From Bugula neritina (taxonomy: Eukaryota; Bryozoa; Gymnolaemata; Cheilostomatida; Bugulidae), in the NCBI GenBank assembly GCA_964035545.1, contig OZ037765.1:18284698-18348697 (forward strand): DNA of 64,000 nt. The letters are read 5' to 3'. The position numbers and the translations under genes were made by a program. Under the pieces are notes generated by a model that was not told the origin of the DNA, did no database searches, and was given only the letters and a program-made list of their open reading frames with translations. Shown piece after piece: positions 59,701 through 64,000 of this stretch (positions are counted from its first letter, which is position 1; each line of letters opens with the position of its first letter).

Positions 59701-62201
59701 GAACATATTAATATGTTCAAATCTTTATGATTATTATAGGCTTTATACAGGCATTTGTTGCTTCTGGGTGGAGTTTCTCTCCCTCTATACTTGCAACTGT
59801 GGCAACCTTCTTAGCAATGACCTCCTCCACTTGATTCTGTTTTTTTCCATAGTTCACTCTACTGGAAGGGCTAATTTTTAGGGCTCTTCTGGTATAATTC
59901 TACTCCTTTGAACTGTAGAAACTGAGAGAAACTGTACAATATTAATTGCTTCAAACAAGCTGAGCTCTCAGAATACTCTCAGGAAACTGAAAGTGATGCA
60001 ATTCTTAAAGTTGAGAAGGAGGCACAGACACTAAACATTGGAATGACAGAATTGGGAGCTCCTCCCTTGAAAGTTGCAAAAATTAGCCCATCCAGTAAAG
60101 TGAGCTATAGGAAAAAAAACGAAAGAAAGTGCAGGAGGTCATTACTGAAAAGGTAGAAACAGTCTTTGGCATAGATGAAGAAGAACTCCACCCAGAAGCA
60201 ACAAATGTCTGTATGAAGCGTAGTAATCATAAAGATTTGAACAAATTGATGATCCTTGATCCTTGAATATAAGGACGCAAAAGTTTTCTTGTGACTAGAG
60301 AGGGTGCAGTTATTGACATTAGCACGAAAAGCTGGATCATCCTTAGAACAGCCATAGAATCTGGAGCAAACAATTACCTGGCCCAGCAAGCCAGAAAATT
60401 GCAAAGGGAATTCTGTTTGAACCAGATGATAAAGTTGGAAGACCATTCTCTCCACATTTAAAAGAAAAAGTTGTAGATCTTTTCAGGATGATGAATATTA
60501 TTCTTAGCCTGGGGAAATTACTTACCTGATTAGGGTGCAGACCAATCTGCTATATTTAGGCACATCTGTTTCAAAAGCCACAATTATTTCCGGCATGTAT
60601 TAAACACCACTGTCATCGAATTAATTAGGCCTATTGTGTTCAGGGCCATGGTGTTTTATTTGGGTATGTTTTTTGAAGCTATCCTTGCCTCAGCTACTTA
60701 ATGTACTTGATTCCAGCAAGATTTCAGCTGTTTCACACCATTCACTCACAGAAATAACAATTGCTACCTGAAACCTAATGGGAATATCATATAATGCCGA
60801 TCGGCAGAATTTTTCTTACGATATTACACACAAATCAGATTTTATCGTAATTTTCAGTAGATTTGATATATATAGGAAACATATATGTATCTACTTGATA
60901 TTTTGAACAATATGAATAATAAAAAATGTATGATCCCAACATATTATATTGAAAAATTGCATTTTGCCGATTTTCGTACGCATAACATTTTTCCGTGCGA
61001 TTTACTTCAAGTTTGGAGAATATAAGGACGTCCAAATTTATGAATCTACAAAATACACTAAATGACGTTACAGAAAATGCTTGTTTGAAAGATTTTACTG
61101 TATTCAAACATCGGGTTACATCCTTGTGAAGTTGGGCGAATTTTCACATTTTCTTCACTTTGGGTGTCTATATCTCGGAAAATATTATTTTCAAAATTAC
61201 ACAAATTAAGGAGTATAAAGTAGCCATAATCAACTATTTATGGATAAAAATTTATAGAAGTAAAATAAAAATTAACGCCTTTTGTGATGTGGCAAATAAT
61301 CAAAATTTTTCAAAATTCATAAAAATTTGCCAATATTCAATGGCTTAGCATATATGCACACAAAGTATTCTGCAGTATGTGTTACTACTAGTGCAAATTG
61401 ATAGGTGTTATCAAATCACACACCAAATTTTAAGGCTCAGTCTAGAAAAATAATGGAGATATGGACGTTTACAAATTGGTCTAAAAGTAAAAATCGCAAA
61501 TTTTCCTCAAAATTTTTCCCAACCTTTGTACATGGAAATATTCATTTTTCAAAAAGTTTTTGTGTCAGGCCAAAAATATTCAAGAATAGTACTCAGGACA
61601 TGTGTAGGTCCATTTGGTGTAAATATGAACAAAATCTGAGACGCAAAGGCGTGGGACTTTCTGAAATTTGGTTGATTTGACACGGAATGACCCCAATATA
61701 AAAATTTACGGAGATCAAACAGATTGTACACAATATTATAACTACTAGTAAAAAAGGAGTACCTTGTTGACCATCATATGTTGCTGAACTAATTTCTTCC
61801 CATTAAAGTCCATAGATTCTATATGCACATCAAACATGGCCCCACATCCACCTAAAACAACAAGCAATTGTTTTATCTCAACATTTGAAGTGCATCTTGT
61901 GCCATGACAAAAACCCCCTTTATATACAACAATGCATATGATTCATATCAAAATGACTATTGCTTTTACAATAACAAATCACTCTTCTAGAAGGCATATT
62001 TAAGTAAAAAATCAATATCTTTATAGATTTATGAAACTTTGCTATAGCATTTCAGTAATAGAAATTATAGCTACCAGATATATCTTCAACTGTGACAGTT
62101 TGGGCATTAGGAAAGTTTTTGTGGATGACATCCCTTATCTGCTGTTCTCTATCAGTCAAGCCACTGGATAAATATCTTGAGATAATGGAGCTAGGTAACC
62201 T
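56725..62201 (-). CDS. BOLA3: BolA family member 3, mitochondrial Fe-S cluster factor; first exon not found
   Basis: BOLA3 works in mitochondria with GLRX5 and NFU1 to mature [4Fe-4S] proteins and lipoate enzymes. Three minus-strand exons join in phase: 62201 (or 62199)-62075, 61851-61763 and 56790-56725. The first encodes SSGLTDREQQIRDVIHKNF then PNAQTVTVEDISG. The second gives GCGAMFDVHIESMDF, then KKLVQQHMMVNK. The last gives ALKAEISDMHGIRISTKTIP, E and stop. The GGCGAM and QQHxMVN motifs with the ALKxEIxxMHG(I/L)R tail are diagnostic of BOLA3, and the cysteine of GGCGAM is the conserved cluster-ligand candidate. Length from REQQ to the end equals the family core. The N-terminal exon with start codon and mitochondrial presequence was not identified; it should lie right of 62.2 kb or outside. 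The last intron (56791-61762) contains the 3.7 kb foldback element. On the transcribed strand an AATAAA overlaps the stop codon (56729-56724). Confidence 0.93.
57971..59103 (+). repeat. left arm of the foldback element
   Basis: Inverse copy of 60563-61693. Frames of 90 and 62 codons translate identically in both arms (58548-58820 against 60835-61107; 58307-58495 against 61160-61348), showing near-perfect identity over most of the arm. The first 50 bases differ by a small indel (cgatggccc against aaatttcagaaagtccc). Similarity breaks down just after cctaaatatagca. Confidence 0.9.
59165..59880 (-). pseudogene. decayed coding remnant, left inner arm of the foldback element
   Basis: Read on the minus strand, this segment is the diverged twin of 60085-60500. 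Shared landmarks on the plus strand are caatggtcttccaacttt, tctggttcaaacagaa and tttgttgcttctgggtgga. Frameshifts and stops prevent any long frame on the sense strand. The 88-codon plus-strand frame at 59615-59881 is antisense noise that happens to share CCFWVEF with its twin. Confidence 0.6.
60085..60500 (+). pseudogene. decayed coding remnant, right inner arm of the foldback element
   Basis: On the plus strand broken frames read LGAPPLKVAKISPSSKVSYR, then VQEVITEKVETVFGIDEEEL, then ANNYLAQQARKLQ and GILFEPDDKVGRPFSPHLKE. A frame slip in the A-run near 60113-60120 and others interrupt them. The style (LG.SPLK..K.S, then a basic KARELxxxxGIL..P motif) recalls uncharacterised repeat-associated ORFs common in marine invertebrate genomes. 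That is recollection only. No catalytic transposase motif is visible. Confidence 0.55.
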
Positions 62202-64000
62202 CTAAATATTTAAAACAGAATGACTATATTTTCACATCTTCGTATACATAGAGGAACTCAGGTAACATAACCGCCAATATTAGGTGCAAGTTAGGCAGTT
62301 GTAGCCTTGTTGTATTTACTTCATTATACTTTTAAACTATGGTAATTTTTAGATCCACTAACAAATACTTGAGTAGGCAACCTTTGAAACTGTCAAAAGT
62401 TTACTTAGTCAACAACCTGTAGGGGTTCTATCAATATATTAGGAAGATAACTCCTAAATAGCTTGTAAAACCATACAAAAGTTCAAATTCCATATTATGT
62501 ATATATAAGTTTTGGAATCAAATCTTAACTCATTGAATAAATAGATAATGTTTAAAATATGTTATTAATTTATTTATACTGTTTAAAGACTTTTTTCTCA
62601 ATGGTCTTTTAAAGGCTAAACTATATACAACTACAGAGAACAACCTAGTTAATGTTAAGAAGTGAGTTATTGCACTTTCCAATAGTTTGCAGAGCTACCT
62701 AAGGGTTTAGTAAAATTCATCTATGCATGTATAGCTTATTATGAAAATAATAGTGAAAATCAAGTACAATTGAAATTAGCAAATGTTCAGCTGAGAACCT
62801 TATATCAAAAACTATATAATATATTTCAGAAGAACTTTTTACTCTGAAACTGACATAGCTATAGCAACTTTTATTTGAACCTAGTAGAGAGCAGATCAGA
62901 TGTTAATAAGTAGATAGTGTGCATATCATATCATATCATATCATAGCCGGTTTAATTGAAATATGTGGTATTTGCTAATTTCACTACTGAATATTCACTG
63001 TTAAATTTATTGATGGGCTAGCTAAACCAATATTAATTGTCAGTAACTCGCAGCAAAATGTTAGAAATTAAAAGGAACGAAGACCTGAAAAAGCCCCCAG
63101 TTGAACATAACCTATAGTCCAGATCTATCAAATCAATAGATGATAACTAAAAGCAACACTAATATTAATTATCGATGTAATAGCAATAGTGAGAGATATG
63201 GTACATTGTGAACCAGAGAAATGATTACTTGGAATAAGGTGAAGAAGTGAAAGAAATAGAAGACCACCACAGAACCAACAAGCTATTAAATTAATAAAAC
63301 CTTGTTTTACTATATTTACTATAATTATTTGACTTGCCCTCAATGATTTACTTGCTATTAGCATAACCTAAATTCTAACTCAAACAACTACCATAACTCA
63401 AAAGTCAAAAACTAGCATTAAAATATCGACATTCGAAAATAGTTTGAAGCATTATAAAATAGTTAAGCATGAAAAACAATAAAATTAAAATTTTGATCAA
63501 ACATTCAAATAAATAATAGAAAGAAAAAATGGTTATTGCAACTGACCCATCTATTAAATTATCTGTATTAGCAAGTAAACAACAACTTTGCAATACATGC
63601 AAACCACAAGATTTTTCCTAGCAAAGGACATCAAGGTAACGGGCTTATAAGTATTAAAGAAACCACCTAACAACATCAACAATCAAATAATAAATAAAGG
63701 TACGAGACATGACAGCAATTATTCAAGAACAAATAAGGCTTAGGTCTTTTGATTTAACAAGATAATGCTATTACAAATACAATGTGTCTTCATAATTAAA
63801 GTGTTAATTGGTATATTGGTCAAACTAGCTAAAGTCTAGACTCTAGAACAGGACGTCTAACCTTTTTAGAGCGAGGGCCACTGAAAGAGAAAATTTGGTG
63901 GCAAGGAAAACTTTGGAAACTTTAGCTTACTCTGGGGGTCACAGCATCACCATTGTTCAAACTACTTTATTCCAAATTCTTATAAATCTTTACACAATAA
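62202..64000. other. right-hand flank, probably BOLA3 first intron and upstream region
   Basis: AT-rich sequence in which the BOLA3 first exon is expected, but no ATG-donor combination with the right phase and a presequence-like peptide was convincing. It contains an (ATATC) microsatellite at 62922-62945. The segment near 63860-63895 (agagcgagggccactgaaag) looks like the edge of an interspersed repeat but cannot be delimited. Confidence 0.4.
62922..62945. repeat. (CATAT)n microsatellite
   Basis: Nearly five perfect CATAT units. Confidence 0.95.

Larger units (their letters stand above)
57971..61693. mobile_element. 3.7-kb foldback (long inverted repeat) DNA element in the BOLA3 intron
   Basis: The unit begins GGGTCATTCCGCGTCAACTC and ends with the inverted form of GGGTCATTCCGTGTCAAATC. 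It is bordered by CAAT at 57967-57970 and 61694-61697, a likely 4-base target duplication. Arms of about 1.13 kb (57971-59103 and 60563-61693) are nearly identical in inverse. Inside, more diverged inverse homology continues (about 59165-59880 against 60085-60500) to a central spacer of roughly 200 bases. Thus almost the entire element can fold back. No intact transposase is present; the inner arms carry decayed coding sequence. Long-arm elements of this kind are known as Foldback or Galileo-like, but the ends do not let me assign a superfamily. Confidence 0.88.

Overview
The window is nuclear DNA of an animal. It is AT-rich (by eye about two thirds A+T), and its genes are split into many short exons by GT-AG introns full of simple repeats. 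The protein set (Wnt8, GS28/GOSR1, an M1 aminopeptidase, eEF2 kinase, BOLA3) is metazoan. A marine spiralian such as a bryozoan or mollusc would fit, but the sequence alone does not fix the phylum. No bacterial, viral or organellar genes were recognised. Exon models below were built by hand from splice sites, reading-phase continuity and remembered family sequences. No search was run.

Layout, left to right: (1) 1-2742, minus: GOSR1 (Golgi SNARE GS28), running off the left edge before its C-terminal anchor. (2) 2743-7031: intergenic, including a domain of degenerate six-base-period DNA. (3) 7032-12824, minus: a complete six-exon Wnt8-type gene. (4) 12825-18438: intergenic, with one orphan C-terminal-looking exon near 13.5 kb. 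(5) 18439-31235, plus: a 20-exon M1 zinc aminopeptidase (aminopeptidase N type, 931 residues) whose exopeptidase motif reads GAMEH rather than GAMEN. (6) 32575-33708, minus: the last two exons of an unidentified single-pass membrane protein. (7) 35980-36061, minus: tRNA-Leu(AAG). (8) about 36.3-37.5 kb: a second period-6 domain, followed by a run of 44 C. (9) 38191-47807, plus: a complete 14-exon eEF2 kinase (715 residues) whose introns hold two short inverted-repeat elements and a minisatellite. (10) 49526-55351, plus: a three-exon gene for a protein with MATH-like repeats, a coiled coil and a long disordered tail (806 residues). (11) 56725 to about 62201, minus: BOLA3, with its first exon not found.

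The most unusual structure is a 3.7 kb foldback element (57971-61693) inside a BOLA3 intron. Nearly the whole element is one giant inverted repeat. The outer 1.1 kb of each arm looks almost identical between arms, while the inner parts have diverged and carry decayed, head-to-head copies of one coding sequence. It is bordered by CAAT on both sides.

The genes do not form a pathway. They are ordinary neighbours covering Golgi traffic, Wnt signalling, ectopeptidase activity, translation-elongation control and Fe-S cluster maturation.
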